Source: Hirsutella rhossiliensis
Taxonomy: Eukaryota > Ascomycota > Sordariomycetes > Hypocreales > Ophiocordycipitaceae
Direction: 5' to 3'
Length of the DNA stretch: 64,000 nucleotides
NCBI RefSeq assembly: GCF_020360975.1
Contig: NW_025408677.1
Location: 1,178,001-1,242,000 of the forward strand
Each line of letters begins with the position of its first letter. Position 1 is the first letter of the stretch. Below the pieces are notes generated by a model. It saw only the letters and a program-made list of their open reading frames with translations, had not been told where the DNA came from and did not search any database. Made by a program: the position numbers and the translations under genes. Shown piece by piece: positions 12,307 through 25,756 of this stretch.

Positions 12307-14028
12307 AGATACCTCCCCTTCTTTTAGTCTTACCCTTAAGACCTACTACCTTAGCCGCTATATATAAATATACCCTTATCGCGTTATATATAAGTATATC
12401 GTTCCTTATTCTTTTATCCTTTTAGGATATACTACTAATAGTATATCTAGTTATATTTAAAAATCCCGTTCTTATAATTCCGATAAATCGCGTTAACGAT
12501 CGGAGCTAGCATCCTAGACTAAGATCTATAGTATTAAAATTATACCTTACTCCTATTATTTTTAGTTAGGCCTAACTTATAAGGTCGGCGAGCGTTTTAA
12601 TCGGTATTTTAAATATACCTCTATAGGCCGTTCTTATAATAAGTATAATATAGCGTCCGCCTATTTATTTTATCCCTTTCCTTCCTTATTATTCTTTTTT
12701 ACTAATATTCTTTCTTTTTCTAGTTCGTTATATTATAAATTAATAGTAAAGGATTAATTCGGACGAACGGAAAGTAAAAGAAGCGGTAAAGGAAGCGATA
12801 GCTTGCCTAGCTTAAATTAAGAAATAAAAGCGTTTCTTAAAGGACTAAGGTAGTAAGTTATTTTAGCGGGGTATATAAGCTATTAATAAAGAAGATAGTA
12901 TAATATATTCTTTTTAAGATAAATTAGTTTGTTTATTAAATAAGGAAACTATTACTATTAGTAAGGTTTAATCGTTTAATGCCTTAAACGTATTAAACTA
13001 AGATATTATTCTTAGTAACCCTATATTTCTAAGTAAGAGTTTACTTAATAAAACTATTAAAGTAAAGAACTATAGTAGGTTAAGTACTTAAGTAGTTCCT
13101 AGGTATTTTCCTCTAGTCTATATCCCTTCTACTTAATAAGGTATTCTTATTACTAACCTTATTTTCTTATATTTAGTATTTATTTTACTTTATATTCTTA
13201 ATCGTTATTAACTTTAATTTTTTCCTATAGTTTAGCGTTTTATAGTACTAGTTCTAATAATAAGATATAAAATATCGGGTATATCTATATTATTATTAAT
13301 AGCGAAAGTTTATAGTTAACTTTTAAAATAGTTTTCTTAACCTTAAACGGTCTAAGTTTCTTAAAATCTAATTTATTACTTATTCGTTTTATTTTAATAT
13401 TTTACTATATAAGGTAGACTATATCTCCCTCTTAAAAGATTAGTCCCTATAATCTTTTCCGATTATAGTAAGTAGATATTCGCTCTTTAATAAATTAAAG
13501 TTCTTATTATATTTCTTTATATAAATTTTATAGCTAATTTACTTATAGTATCGCTTATTCTACTTATAGTCCTTATTAAGTAACCTTAAATACTTCTAGG
13601 TTATATCTATAATTAGTATATACTAGTAAGAGCTTAGTTATTTCTATAACTAAGCTATTATAAGCTAGTTACGCTATTAGTAGCTATTTAACTTAATCGT
13701 TTTATTCGTAGCTAATATAGTATTATAAATATTATTTAAGCGTTTAGTTAAGTCGTTCTATTTATCTATTTATTTATAAGTAATAAGCTATACTAAGCTT
13801 ATATTTCGTCCTTAATTATACTATAAAAGCTTACTAAAACCTAGCTATAAATATAATTCCTTTATTAAAGATAATCTCGTTTAATAGTCTATAATTACTA
13901 ATAATAGTTTATAGGAGTATATATACTAGCTCTTTTATATTACTTACTTCTTTATATAGTAAGTAGTATCTATACTTTATTAATCTGTTAATAATAATAA
14001 ATATACTATTATACTTAATATTAGTTAT
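12307..14028 (-). pseudogene. gypsy A2 block 1: 3' tract, chromodomain, integrase C-terminus
   Basis: Reverse complement of A1 positions about 3,690-5,374. The chromodomain lies near 13,080-13,150 and integrase sequence at 13,500-14,028. The block ends exactly where copia-2's target duplication GTTAT begins; the same integrase sentence continues at 20,779. Decay is heavy, with RIP-type stops only. Confidence 0.85.
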
Positions 14029-14486
14029 TATCGCGAAGCGTAGCCTAATTTTATAGTTCTCGAAGATATCCCTTAGTAAGAGGGACTAAGGAAGCTAAAA
14101 ACACCCGGTATAGAAGAAGGAGCTAAAAAGAAGGTATAGAAAGGAGAGTAGGGGCATAAGGGGAAGCATAAGTAGCGAGAGATAAGACGGATATACCGGA
14201 AACGGCTATAAAGGAAGGAAAAAACCGGTAAAAAGCTCGGTAGTTAAAAGGATATTAGTAGCTTCTTTAAGCAGGATCTTCTTTATTAATTAAGATACTA
14301 GACGGGTATAAATAGGGGCGTTAGATAGAGGAAAGAAGGATAATAAAGGCAATATAACAATTACTCCCCTACCTTTATTACTGCTCCCGTAAGAATTAAA
14401 TCTCTCTGCCCTGCCTATCCGACCCCTTACTTCTAATTTTACCTTCGTGCATTTTTTATATATTTCTCGTATCTCTCTTCGCGAGA
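14029..14486 (+). repeat. 5' LTR of copia-2 (458 bp)
   Basis: Starts tatcgcgaagcg and ends ttcgcgaga; the next bases gttataagcccgggagg form the start of the internal region, where the tRNA primer site is expected. Same length as the 3' LTR at 20,316-20,773. The inverted 8-base core TCGCGAAG/CTTCGCGA at its two ends fixes the borders. Confidence 0.9.
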
Positions 14487-17400
14487 GTTATAAGCCCGGG
14501 AGGAATAGTATTCCTATACCTTCCGGCTGCTATAAAAGGCACCCTTCTTATATCCCTCGTAGCTCCCTTTTACCCCTCTTACTAGAAAAGCCGATTTTTA
14601 ACTAACTTTTCTGCCCCCCCCTCTTCTTCCGCAATAATATCGAAAATCGACTCCTCTACCGTCCCTACGGTCCGTAGGACGATTCTTATAGAGCCCTAAG
14701 ATTAGGATAAATAGGTAAAGGAGCTACGGGCTCGTGTAGACAGAACTATCTATAATTTAGTCTTCTCTAATAAGTAGGACCCTCTCGAGCCCCCTCTTTA
14801 TCCTAGGGCAACGGACTTTATAGAGGGAGCCTCCCTCTTCTCTAAGCTAACCTCTATATAATAGAGAGCTTTTTCTGCTACCTTAGGCGACTACGAGAGT
14901 CACTGAAAGGAATACCTCTATAAAACGAAGCTACTAACGGCTGCTCGTACGGCGATAACGGAATCCGTTAGTGCCGCAAAGCTAATCTCTCTTCGAGAGG
15001 AAGAGACTCCTAAGCAGTGGCTTTTAAAGCTCGAGACCTTAATAGCTCCCTTAAAAGGTTATATAACTAACTATATTAGGAAGACCTATACGGCCTACCT
15101 AGGAGTTTTTTCTACTAGGAACCTACTAGCTTCTTCGTAGCTAGCTAAGTAAGAAGAAATCCTCGAGGAAGCTAACTAATACTTCCTTATAGAAGCTCTT
15201 TCTAGCTAGTAGCTATAGGATATATCTCTCCTAATAAAGCCTATTAGTAACGGTTACTCGACTATCTTTTAAGAAGCTAGCCGGGAACTAAACGAAGAGG
15301 CTGCTAGAGTATAATAGTAAGTAGTCTTATTCCTTCGTAGCTAGCACTCGACCTAGACGGCTCGACCTATAGCTGCTGCAGCCCTTATTACTGCGGCCCC
15401 CGCTGCTGCTATTGCGGCTGTTGCTCCTTTAGCTCCTCCTCCCTCGAGAGCCTTAACCTAGTCTTTAACGGCTGCCCTAGTCCCGGCCCCGGCTCCGCCT
15501 TTTGCTCCGGGTCCGGTCCCGTTAGTTAGACCGGCCCGACTAGTCCCCTAATAGACCTTTTAGTCCGTTAGTCGAAAAATCAGGGAACTAGTCGAAATCG
15601 AACCTCGTTAAAATTAGCAATAAGGGGTAAAAAGGGGGGGTTTCTAAGCAGACCTTCTAGACCGGGACGAGGATTCCTCGAAGAAACGAACGAGAAGGAA
15701 TCGACCTACCTACTAAGCATATAAAAAGCCCTTTCGGCTAGAAGACTACTAGTAGGTCTTCGAGGAAAACCGACCTCAAGGAATTAACCCTTTAAAGAGG
15801 CTACGAGAAATAGTATAATAGTCTCTTAAGGAGGACCCCTCGTTATAGAAGAAGATAGACGAGATTCGGGTTGCTAAAAAATAGCAACTAACGCCGCTGC
15901 CCTTATTCGAGCCGTAAATTCGAGGAAAAATCGTTAGTATAGTAAATCCGGTATTCGTCTTCCCTATAAATTAGTAAAACTAACTATTAGAGCCCTTTAA
16001 TTATCCCCTACGAAAATCAGCTATCCTTAACTCTAGTGCTTCCCTCGATATCTATAATATACTCTTACGATTTCGGTCTTTTAAGAAGGCATAAAAGGAA
16101 TATCTTATTACCGGGGAATTAACCGTACGGATAGAGGGATATAGAAGGGTGAATTTTACGATAAAATTACCTAACGGGTCTATATAAATTCTTCGACGAA
16201 AAAGGGTAGCTTTTTGCCCTCGATTTTTAATGAGCTTAATTTCCTTCCGCCTTCTTTAAGAGGAAGGAATCTTCTAAGATACGACGTCTAAGCCTACGAG
16301 GCTAGTCTAGAAGAATTAGACTATCGGGCTTATAGAGGAAAAATTCGGTTAATTTATTCTCGAATTCCGACCTATCCTTAGGAAGGAATCTCTCGAGAAA
16401 TCAGCTTTCCCTACTAAGAGGGCAGGTTCTAAGGACCCTCTTCTAGCAGCCTAAGGAGACGGTCTTCTTTAGCACGTAAGACTTAGTTACCCGGGCCCCC
16501 TAGCTTTATATAAGCTAGGTTAATAATAGGGCGTACGAATAAGGGGACTAAAGACCGTTAAATGCGAATACTACGGCTAAGGAAAGACTAAGAGACGAAT
16601 TTCTAGACGAACGCCTTTACGGCCGGACTAGCCGTATAAGGAAATTTAGGTTAACTAGACCGACGTCTCTAGGGATTAGGAAAACTTCGTTAGGGTAATG
16701 TTTTTTATAGACGCTTTTTTAGGGATAGTTTTCCCCTATTTCTTACGGACCTACCTAAGTAAGTATAACTAGTTTGCCCTCTAGGACTTTATTAACTAGA
16801 TAAAATCTTACTTTAGCTACGAGGTAAAGAAGATATAGTCTAATAGAGAGCTATTTACGAAGGATATCTTAAATTAGCTTCGAAAAAGGGGCATTTTACC
16901 CCTCCTATTAGTACCGAATACCTAGGCCTAAAACGGAGGGGCAGAAAGATTAGGGGGTGCTATAATAGAAAGGGCCTATACGATAAGACTTACTATAAGG
17001 CTTCTATACGACCTTTAGAGGGAAGTCGTTAAGACCGCCTATTACCTTTAGAACCGGACCCTAAGGGACCCTAGGGGACTAAGGGACTATAGGGACCTAG
17101 AGACCCCTTTTAAGACCTAAGGAATAGACTAGAAATCCCCCCTCGAGCTCTTTACGAAGAAGAGGGCCTCGCTAGCCTACCTTTATGCCTACGGCTATAA
17201 GGTATACGTAATAACTACCGATATATAGCTAAAAAGGAAGAAGAAAAGAAAGCTTAATCCTAGAGCCTTTATTAGTTACCTTATTAGGTATAATTCTACG
17301 AATATCTTCTAGATCTAGATTCCTCTTTTATAGAAGGTTATTTTAACTAGGGATATAATTTTCGACGAATCTAGCTTCTTTAACGGAAAGAAGGATTAAT

Positions 17401-18543
17401 AGCCCCTCTTACTTATATAACGTTAGCTAATTTAGAAGATCTAAATCCCCCCTTCTTAATAGTCTTAAGAAGAGGTCCTAGACAAGGAAATAGAAGAAGA
17501 AACTAACGTTAAAGTAGTCGAGGATAACGCTAACTTTAAAGAAGAAGAGGAAGCTACTAGATTAGATAATCTAGACGAAGAAGGAAACTATAGGAAAGCG
17601 GTAGAGCTAGAATACGCCTGCTTACCTACGCCTCCTCTTACGGAAGAAGAAGATCTAGAAGCAGCTTTCTTAGTTAGTCTTCCCGTCTCGACCCTTAAGG
17701 GGGTAGGAAAGGCACCTCTCTTAAAGGATTACCCGGCTGCCTTTTTATCCCTGCTTCGAGAAGCAAAGGAAGGTATAGGGCCCGATACGGATACTAAAGA
17801 AGACTAACCTCTCCCTTATTTCGATCGTTTTTCCGACTTCTATCTAACGCTAATAGAAGACGGTTCCTACGGAGCGTTTATAGTAGGCCGGCTATTTAAG
17901 CCAATATTAGCAAGGAAGGTATATAAAAGAGACCTCCCGGACCTACTAGCAAACTAGAAGCAGCTAGAAAAACACCCCTTTAAAGACTAGTTTTTCTAGG
18001 CCTAGAAAGACTACCTAGCCTTATATAAAGAGATAGGGTCTTTCGAAGAAGTCCTTAAGGAAAAGGCAAGAGGAAAATAGGTCCTTAGCTATAAGTAGGT
18101 CTTTATCTATAAGACTAATAAATACGGCTTCCTTTAAAAGTATAAAGCCCGGCTAGTTATCTACGGGAATTAGTAGGAAAAAGGGGATTTACTTACTAGG
18201 GCAACTACCCTAGCAGGGATATCTTTTCGGACCCTTATAGCTATAGTAGCAGAATTCGACCTCGAGCTCGATTAGATAGATATAGTTAACGCCTTTATTA
18301 ACTGCCTACTCGAGGAAGAAGAAGTTATCTATATACGCCTTCTACTAGGCTTCTAATAGCTAGGAAAGGTTCTATAGCTTAGGAAAGCTCTATACGGACT
18401 ACGAAGATTACCTTCTTTAGCAATAGCATTTAATAGGTTCCCTCGAAGCCCTAGGCTTTAAGAAAGTCCCTTAGGAACCGTATATAATATAGAAGGGTAA
18501 AATCACGGTCTTCTTCTACGTCGACGATATTATCTAAGCGTAC
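14487..18543 (+). pseudogene. copia-2 gag, protease, integrase and 5' part of RT
   Basis: One long plus-strand sentence broken by RIP stops. Seen: gag about 14,760-15,620 with an Ala/Pro-rich tract; the protease site near 16,030 read A-I-L-N-S-S-A-S, where catalytic Asp and Gly have become Asn and Ser; integrase with the G-G-A-E-R-L-G-G segment near 16,930-16,955, part of the copia-type DDE core; a linker rich in Glu at 17,500-17,700; then RT with A-L-Y-G-L-R-R at 18,385-18,410 and an intact Y-V-D-D box at 18,515-18,530. The domain order is that of Ty1/copia. Decay removes any chance of an active polyprotein. Confidence 0.88.
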
Positions 18544-19003
18544 TTTAACGGGGGCATCTATACCCTAAGGAACATACACAGCCCGCGCAGCAGAGTCTTT
18601 GGCAGGGTCCTTAGCAGGATCCTTAGTAGAGTCTCTAGCTAGCCCTCTTCTTAATTAGATGATCCCTTAGCCCCTGTTCGTCTAGGGAAGAAGGAGGAAA
18701 ATTCGGTCTATAAAAGAGGTCTCTTTTCCTCCTTAGCTAGCAGACATTATCTCCTTCTATTTTTAGCATTATCTTCTTCTATCAGCATTATTATCTTCTT
18801 CTTTTATTATTAGTATTTTTATCTTCTTCTATATCCTCTTTTACTAATATACCTTTTTGGCCCTCTTTGCCTTTGCCTTGCCCTGCCTAGTGCTTTCTTA
18901 TTTCCTTCGTTCCCCTTAGACCCCCTCGTCCTTTGGTATCTAGCTACTACTATTGCCGTTAGCGTAGGTATGTCTTTAAGTATATGCCGCAGCTACCGTT
19001 AAA
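18544..19003. mobile_element. 460-bp insert with 12-base inverted ends in copia-2 RT
   Basis: Interrupts copia-2 about 12 bases after the Y-V-D-D codons. Copia-1 shows the empty site (10,340-10,350). GTAC flanks both ends (18,540-18,543 and 19,004-19,007) and the borders are mirror images: gtactttaacgg on the left, ccgttaaagtac on the right. It carries CA and TG freely (for example cagcccgcgcagcagag), unlike its host, so it entered later or escaped RIP. It contains a TATA-like tataaaagagg near 18,705 and a T/C-rich stretch, which would suit an LTR, whereas the inverted ends suit a MITE-like DNA element. No coding frame is seen. Confidence 0.75.
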
Positions 19004-19007
19004 GTAC

Positions 19008-20315
19008 CTAAAAGAGGAAGAAGTTATTGCTAGGGAGGCTATACGAGGCCTATAATAAAGGTATAAGATAACTAGGCTAGGGGAGCTAAAGTAGTTCCTA
19101 GGGATACGAATCCTTTAGAATAGGTCCTAATATACTATCTAGCTTACCTAGGACGCCTATATCGATAAGGTCGCTTATAAATTCCTCCTTAATTCCCTCG
19201 ATAAGAAGCTTCCCTCTACGCCTATATTAGACGAAGAGCTTTTACCTAATCCGTCCTTTTAAGCTAGGGAGTAAGAGAAACACTAATATTAATAGAAGGT
19301 AGGCTCCTTACTTTTTTTAGCTATTTCTACTAGACCGGATATCTCTTTTACGGTCTCCTAGCTAGCTAGGCATAACTAGAATCCTAGCCCTAGGTATTAA
19401 GAAGCAGTAGATAGAGCTATCCTTTATCTCTATTTAACGAGATTATATAGTCTGCGCCTAGGAGGGCAGGGAAGGAAACAAGCTACCGAAATCTTCCTTT
19501 ATTCGAGCGATTCGTTCTTTATAGATAATTCCTTAGATAGAAAGAGCTTATAGGGGTATATTATATCCCTTTTTAAAGGAACTATTACTTAGAGAGCTTT
19601 AAAGTAGGCTACCGTTATAACTTCTAGTATAGAGGTAGAGCTACTAGCTCTTTTAGAAGCATTAAAAGAAGCGATTTTCCTTAGCCGGCTGCTAATATCG
19701 TTACGACTATAAATTCCGACCCTATTAGCTATAGAATGCGATAATACGTAGACTATACGAATTCTTACGGAAAATAATAAGTTATCGACCTAGCTACGGT
19801 ATATCGATATCTACTAGCATTAGTTACGCTAAGAGGTCTAAGGGGGACTTATTTCCGTCCGTTAGGTTCTAATAGTATTAATAAAAGCCGACGGTCTTAC
19901 GAAGCCCCTACCGAAGTAGAAGCTAGCTATCTTCTTATAGTAAATTAGGCTAGAAGACGTTTAAGAGAAGCTATCCTTAGAGGCCCGCCTTAAGAGTCTA
20001 CGAGAGGAGCTAATAGCCCGTACGAGAAGGTAACGTCTATAGCTAAAGAAAGGGAAGAGGTTTTTCCCTTTAAAGGGCCCCCTATTTTAATTAGGTTTTT
20101 CCCTTCTAAGAAGGCCCCCTTTCTTATAGGACTTTCCCCTCTTTAGGCCCCTTTTCCTTAAGTAGGTCTAAAAGAGCCTAGGGACCTAAAAGGGCCCTTG
20201 CTTTCCTCGAGTAAAGGGAGAAGTATAGAGCTAAGAACCTCCTCTATACGCTTACTAGCCCGAAGCCGTATTAGCTATGCCCTTACTATAAGGGCAGGCT
20301 ATAGCTAAGGGGGTG
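19008..20315 (+). pseudogene. copia-2 RT C-terminal part and RNase H
   Basis: Continues the polyprotein after the 460-bp insert. The RNase H block includes C-D-N-T near 19,737 and a D-I-Y-stop-H segment near 19,808, both usual in Ty1/copia RNase H. The C-terminal tail L-R-E-E-L-I-A at 20,000-20,020 is the place where gypsy A2 entered copia-1. A purine tract precedes the 3' LTR at 20,306-20,315. Confidence 0.85.
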
Positions 20316-20773
20316 TATCGCGAAGCGTGGCTTAATTTCGTAGTTCTCGAAGATATCCCTTAGTAAGAGGGACCAAGGAAGCTAAAAACACCCGGTATAA
20401 AAGAAGGAGCTAAAAAGAAGGTATAGAAAGGAGAGTAGGGGTATAAGGGGAAGTATAAGTAGCGAGAGATAAGACGGATATGCCGGAAACGGCTGTAAAG
20501 GAAGGAAAAAACCAGTAAAAAGCTTAGTAGTTAAAAGGATATTAGTAGCTTCTTTAAGTAGGAGCTTCTTTATTAATTAAGATGCTAGACGGGTATAAAT
20601 AAGGGCGTTAGATAGAGGAAAGAAGGATAATAAAGGCAATATAATAATTACTCCCCTACCTTTATTACTGCTCCCGTAAGAATTAAATCTCTCTGCCCTG
20701 CCTATCCGACCCCTTACTTCTAATTTTACCTTTATACATTTTTTATATATTTCTTATATCTCTCTTCGCGAGA
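20316..20773 (+). repeat. 3' LTR of copia-2 (458 bp)
   Basis: Starts tatcgcgaagcgtgg after the purine tract and ends ttcgcgaga, followed by the GTTAT duplication and gypsy A2 sequence (aggttcttttaatag). It matches the 5' LTR closely, with most differences C/T or G/A. Confidence 0.92.
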
Positions 20774-22751
20774 GTTATAGGTTCTTTTAATAGTAGTAGC
20801 TTTATAATATAGTTAAAAGCTATTAAATCCTATAGTTTCTTTAGTACTAATAGCGGTTATAATTCTTTATATAGTTTATATCGTTTAGCTTTACTTTATA
20901 TATAAAGTTTATATTCTTTAATAACTTATTATACTACTTCTTTAAGCTATAAGAAGTTATATTATTATTTAATCCGTTTTATTATTCTTTAGATTCCTTA
21001 GTATTTATATATTAAACATTTATATATATCTTATATAACTTTATCTCGTAATTCTAGTAGTATCTAGATTTTATTTTTATATATTAAAACTTCTAAATAT
21101 CTTATATTATATCCGTTTAGTACTTTATATTCTTTTATCTATTTTAAGATCTTTTAATAAGTTAAGTTATTAGGTTATATTTTAAATATTATATTTAGCT
21201 ATCGTTACTAATAGTTCTTATTTTTATTAATTTCTAAGAGCTATCCTTTTACTATAGGTGCTCTTATATTATAGTTACTTTATCGACTAAGGGTATTAGC
21301 TAAACCGTTTTCTATTCTTTTTCTATATATTATTTTATAGTCGAATTTTAATAAATATTTAGCTTATTAGATATATTATTAATTTAACTATTATATAGTT
21401 ATAAAGTATAAGATATTTTTATAATTTATATAAACCTTAACTTTATACTTACTTTTAAGAAGGTAGTATTAAAATTCCTTGAAAGCTTAAATAATTATAA
21501 GGAATTCTTTATTATAGATAAGGTAATTAAGTTCTACGCTATATAGTTTTTTCGAGTAAAATATAATTAATTATAGTCTTCCTTTATTATCCTTCTATTT
21601 AATTTATACTCTTAAAGTAAAGTTTAATATATTAGTTTTAAGTTCGATTTATTATTTTAGATCGAAGGTAGTTAAAACTAGTTTTTATATAATTATAGTC
21701 TTAATATATTTAAAAGCTTTATTAGCTTTATCGTTCTATATAAATTCTTTTTCCTTTTTTATTAAGTTATATAATAGTATTATAATCTTTTTAAAATCTT
21801 TAATAAATTATTAGTAGTAATTTATAAATCCTAGGAAACTTTATATATCCTTAATATTCTTTAATATTAGCTATTCTTTAATTAAGTTAATCTTATCTTA
21901 ATATATTTTTATCTCTTTTAATATAATTATATATCTAAGGAAGTTTACTTCCTATATATAGAACTTACTTTTTTTTAGTTTAACTAGTAACTTTATATTC
22001 TAAAGTACGCGGAGTACCTTATAAATATATTCCTTATATTCCTTTAAGGTATCTAAGAAGATTAAGATATTATCTAGGTATACTATTATAAAGATATCTA
22101 AGTATTCGCATAGGATATTATTAATTATCTATTAAAAGGTAGCTAGTATATTTATAAGTCTAAATAGTATTACTAGATATTTAAATAGTCTAAATTTTAT
22201 TATAAAAGCTATTATCTATTTATATCCTTTTTTATATATATTAAGTTATAGGCGCCTTTAAGGTTAAGGGCTATAAACTATTTTTTACTATATAGTCGAT
22301 CTTATAGTTTTAATATAAGCGGTAATAGTATTCGGTCCTTTATTATAATATTATTTAAGCGTCTATAGTTAATAACTAGTTATAGCTTACTATTTTTCTT
22401 TAAAATAAATATAATTAAGTAGCTTAGTTTAGATATTAACGTTTATATATATCCCTTTTATAGATTCTTATTAAGGTAGTCGTATAGCGTTTATAGTTAC
22501 TTTTCGTTTAAGTTATAAATCTTATAAAACGTTAGCGTTATTTTATCCTTAAGATAAATTTTATAGTCCTATTAGCTATATTTAAGTAACCCTATCTTAA
22601 GTTCTTCCTTAAAGAGTTTATTATATTTCTAGTATTCCTATAAGATATTCTTTATTTTATCTTATAGGCTTTATTCTTTCTTTTAAGAGCTAGTTTCCCT
22701 TAACTTAAGCTCTTTATTAATCTATTTAAGGTCTTTCCTTAAAGTAGTAAT
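20774..22751 (-). pseudogene. gypsy A2 block 2: integrase, RNase H, RT (minus strand)
   Basis: Reverse complement of A1 positions about 1,700-3,690. The RT catalytic box lies near 22,058-22,095 on the minus strand and the integrase zinc-binding side around 20,940-21,100. The block stops at 22,751 inside the region matching A1 ~1,700, where it is joined to foreign sequence; A1's ~116-1,700 equivalent is not found in the window. Confidence 0.85.
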
Positions 22752-22823
22752 TGTCGCGTATACTATATACGTTAATTGACGCTGTCGCTTATATCTAATA
22801 GGCGGCTATATCTTTTTCGTAAT
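22752..22823. repeat. 72-bp orphan fragment between gypsy A2 and the copia-3 inverted repeat
   Basis: Starts tgtcgcgtatac, sharing only seven bases with the copia LTR start, and ends ataggcggctatat...ttcgtaat, which resembles the end of the 470-bp insert in copia-1 (10,921-10,949). It probably is a remnant of that same LTR family, left at a rearrangement joint. Confidence 0.4.
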
Positions 22824-25756
22824 AGTTATAAGCCCGGGAGGAATAGAATTCCTATACCTTCCGGCTACTATAAAAGGCACCTTTCTTACATCCCTCGTAG
22901 CTTCCTTTTACCCCTCTTACTAGAAAAGCCGACTTTTAACCGACTTTTCTACCTTTCCCCGCAATAATAACGAAAATCGACTCCTCTACCGTCCCTACGG
23001 TCCGTAGGACGATTCTTACAGAGCCCTAAGATTGGGATAAGTAGGTAAAGGAGCTACGGGCTCGTATAGATAGAACTATCTATAATTTGGTCTTCTCTAA
23101 TAAGCAGGACCATCTCGAGCCCCCTCTTCGTCCTAGGGCAACGGACTTTATAGAGGGAGCTACCCTCTTCTCCGAGCTAACCTCTATATAACAGAGAGCT
23201 TTTTCTGCTGCCTTAGTGCCGCAAAGCTAATCTCTCTTCGAGAGGAAGAGACTCCTAGGCAGTAGCTTTTAAAGCTCGAGACCTCGACAGCTCCCTCGAG
23301 GGGCTATATAACTAACCGTATTAGGAAGACCTATACGGCATATCTAGGAGCCTTCTCTGCTAGAAACCTACTAGCTTCGTCGTGGCTAGCTACGTAGGAA
23401 GAAATCCTCGAGGAAGCTAACTAATACTTCCTTATAGAAGCTCTTTCCGGCTAGTAGCTACGGGATATATCTCTGCTAATAAAGCCTATTAGTAACGGTT
23501 ACTCGACTATCTTTCGAGAAGCTAGCCGGGAACTAGACGAAGAGGCTGCTAGAGTATAATAGTAAGCAGTCTTATTCCTTCGTGGCTAGCACTCGACCTA
23601 GACGGCTCGACCTATAGCTGCTATAGCCCCTGTTGCTGCGGCCCCCGCTGCTGCTATTGCGGCTGTTGCTCCTTTGGCTCCTCCTCCCTCGAGAGCATTA
23701 ACACTGTCTTTAACGGCTGCCGTAGGCCCGGCCCCGGCTCCGCCTCTTGCTCCGGGCCCGGCCCCGGTCCCGTTAGTTAGACCGGCCCGACTAGTCCCCT
23801 AATAGACCTTTCAGTCCGTTAGTCGAAAAATCAGGGAACTAGTCGAAATCGAACCTCTTCGTTAAAATCAGCAATAAGGGGTAAAAAGGGGAGGTTTTTA
23901 AGCAGACCTTCCGGAAAGGGACGAGGATTCCTCGAAGAGACAACGTACGAGGAGGAATCGACCTACCTACTAAGCATATAAAAAGCCCTATCGGCTAGAA
24001 GACTGCTAGTAGGTCTTCGAGGAAAACCGACCTAAAGGAGTTAACCCTTTAAAGAGGCTATAAGAAATAGTATAATAGTCTCTTAAGGAGGACCCCTCGT
24101 TATAGAAGAAGATAGACGAGATTTAGGTTGCTAAGAAATAGCAACTAACGCCGCTACCGTAAATTCGAGGAAAAATCGTTAGTATAGCAAATCCGGCATT
24201 CGTCTTCCCTACGGATTAGCAAGACCACCCGTTAGGACCCTCCGACTATCCCCTACGAAAATTAGCTATCCTCGACTCCGGTGCTTCCCTCGATATCTAT
24301 AACACACTCTTACGATTCCAGTCCTTTAAGAAGGCACGGAGGGAATATCTTATTGCCGGGGAATCGACCGTACGGATAGAGGGATACGGAAGGGTAAATT
24401 TCACGATAAAATTACCTAACGGGTCTATACGAATTCTTCGACGAAAAAGGGTAGCTTTTTGCCCTCGATTTTTAACCAGCCTGATTTCCTTCCGCCTTCT
24501 TCGAGAGGAAGGAATCTTCTAGGATATAACGTCTAAGCCTACGAGGCTAGTCTAGAAGAATCAGACTATCGGGCTTATCGAGGAAAAATTCGGTTAATTT
24601 GTTCTCGAATTCCGACCTATCCTTAGGAAGGAACCTCTCGAGAAGTCAGCTTTCCCTACTAGGAGGAATAGGTCTACTATAAAGGACCCTCTTCCGGCAG
24701 CCTAAGGAGACGGTCTTCTTTAGCACGCACGACTTAGTTACCCGGGCCCCCTAGCTTTATATAAGCTAGGCCTATAATAAGGCGTACGAATAAGGGGCCT
24801 AAAGACCGTCGAATGCGAATACTGCGGCTAAGGGAAGACTAGGAGACGAATTTCTAGACGGACCCTAATACGGCCGGACTAGCCGTGTAAGGAAATTTAG
24901 GTCGACTAGACCGACGTCTCTAGGGACTAGGAAAGCTTCGTTAGGGTAATGTTTTTTATAGACGCCTTTTTAGGGATAGTTTTCCCCTATTTCTTACGGA
25001 CCTACCTAAGTAAGCATAACTAGTCTGCCCTCTAGGACTTCGTTAACTAGATAAAATCCTACTTTAGCTACGAGGTAAAGAAGATACGGTCTAACGGAGA
25101 GCTATTTACGAAGGATATCTTAAATTAGCTTCGAAAAAGGGGCATTTTACCCCTCCCGTTAGCACCGAATACCTAGGCCTAGAACGGAGGGGCAGAGAGA
25201 TTAGGGGGTGCTATAATAGAAAGGGCCCGTACGATAAGACTTGCTATAAAGCTTCTATACGACCTTTAGAGGGAAGTCGTTGAGACCGCCTATTACCTTT
25301 AGAACCGGACCCTAAGAAACTAAGGAATAGACTAGAAATCCCCCCTCGAGCTCTTTACGAAGAAGAGGGCCTTATAAGCCTACCTTCGTACCTACGGCTA
25401 TAAGGCATATGCTATAACTGCCGATGTATAGCTAAAAAGGAAGAAGAAAAGAAAGCTTAATCCTAGAGCCTTTATTAGTTACCTCGTCGGGTATAATTCT
25501 ACGAATATCTTCCGGATCTAGATTCCTCTTCTATAGAAGGTTATTTCGACTAGGGATATGATTTTCGACGAATCTAGCTTCTTTAACGGAAAGAGGGATT
25601 AATAGCCCCTCTTACTCTCTTAACGTTAGCTAATTTAGAAGATTTAAATCCCCCCTTCCTAACAGTCTTAAGAAGAGGTCCTAGACGAGGAAACGGAAGA
25701 AGAAACTAACGTTAAAGTAGTCGAGGATAACGCCGACTTCGAAGAGGAAGCTGCTA
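22824..25756 (+). pseudogene. left arm: partial copia gag-protease-integrase (+)
   Basis: Begins agttataagcccggg at the LTR/internal border and ends gaagaggaagctgct, where the sequence turns round. A ~90-bp stretch present in copia-2 (14,890-14,975) and in the right arm is missing near 23,215, and a shorter piece near 24,160. Many CA/TG remain, so this arm was mutated less than its partner. Stops are still frequent. Confidence 0.85.

Larger units (their letters stand above)
14029..20773 (+). mobile_element. Ty1/copia element copia-2, full length with both LTRs
   Basis: A complete 6.7-kb element inserted in the integrase region of gypsy A2. GTTAT is present on both sides (14,024-14,028 and 20,774-20,778), and the intact A1 copy shows a single GTTAT at this site, proving the insertion. 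LTRs are 458 bp each with terminal repeats TGTCGCGAAG / CTTCGCGAGA (TG now TA). A purine tract (aaggggg) precedes the 3' LTR. Internal frames carry many RIP stops but retain more CA/TG than copia-1, so it is younger. A separate 460-bp insert lies at 18,544-19,003. Confidence 0.93.

Noticed and set aside
22776..22967. 63-codon plus-strand frame at the start of the copia-3 left arm
   Set aside because: Covers the orphan fragment and the primer-site/leader region of copia; a similar chance frame exists at 29,112-29,294 on the other arm only because the arms are inverted copies.
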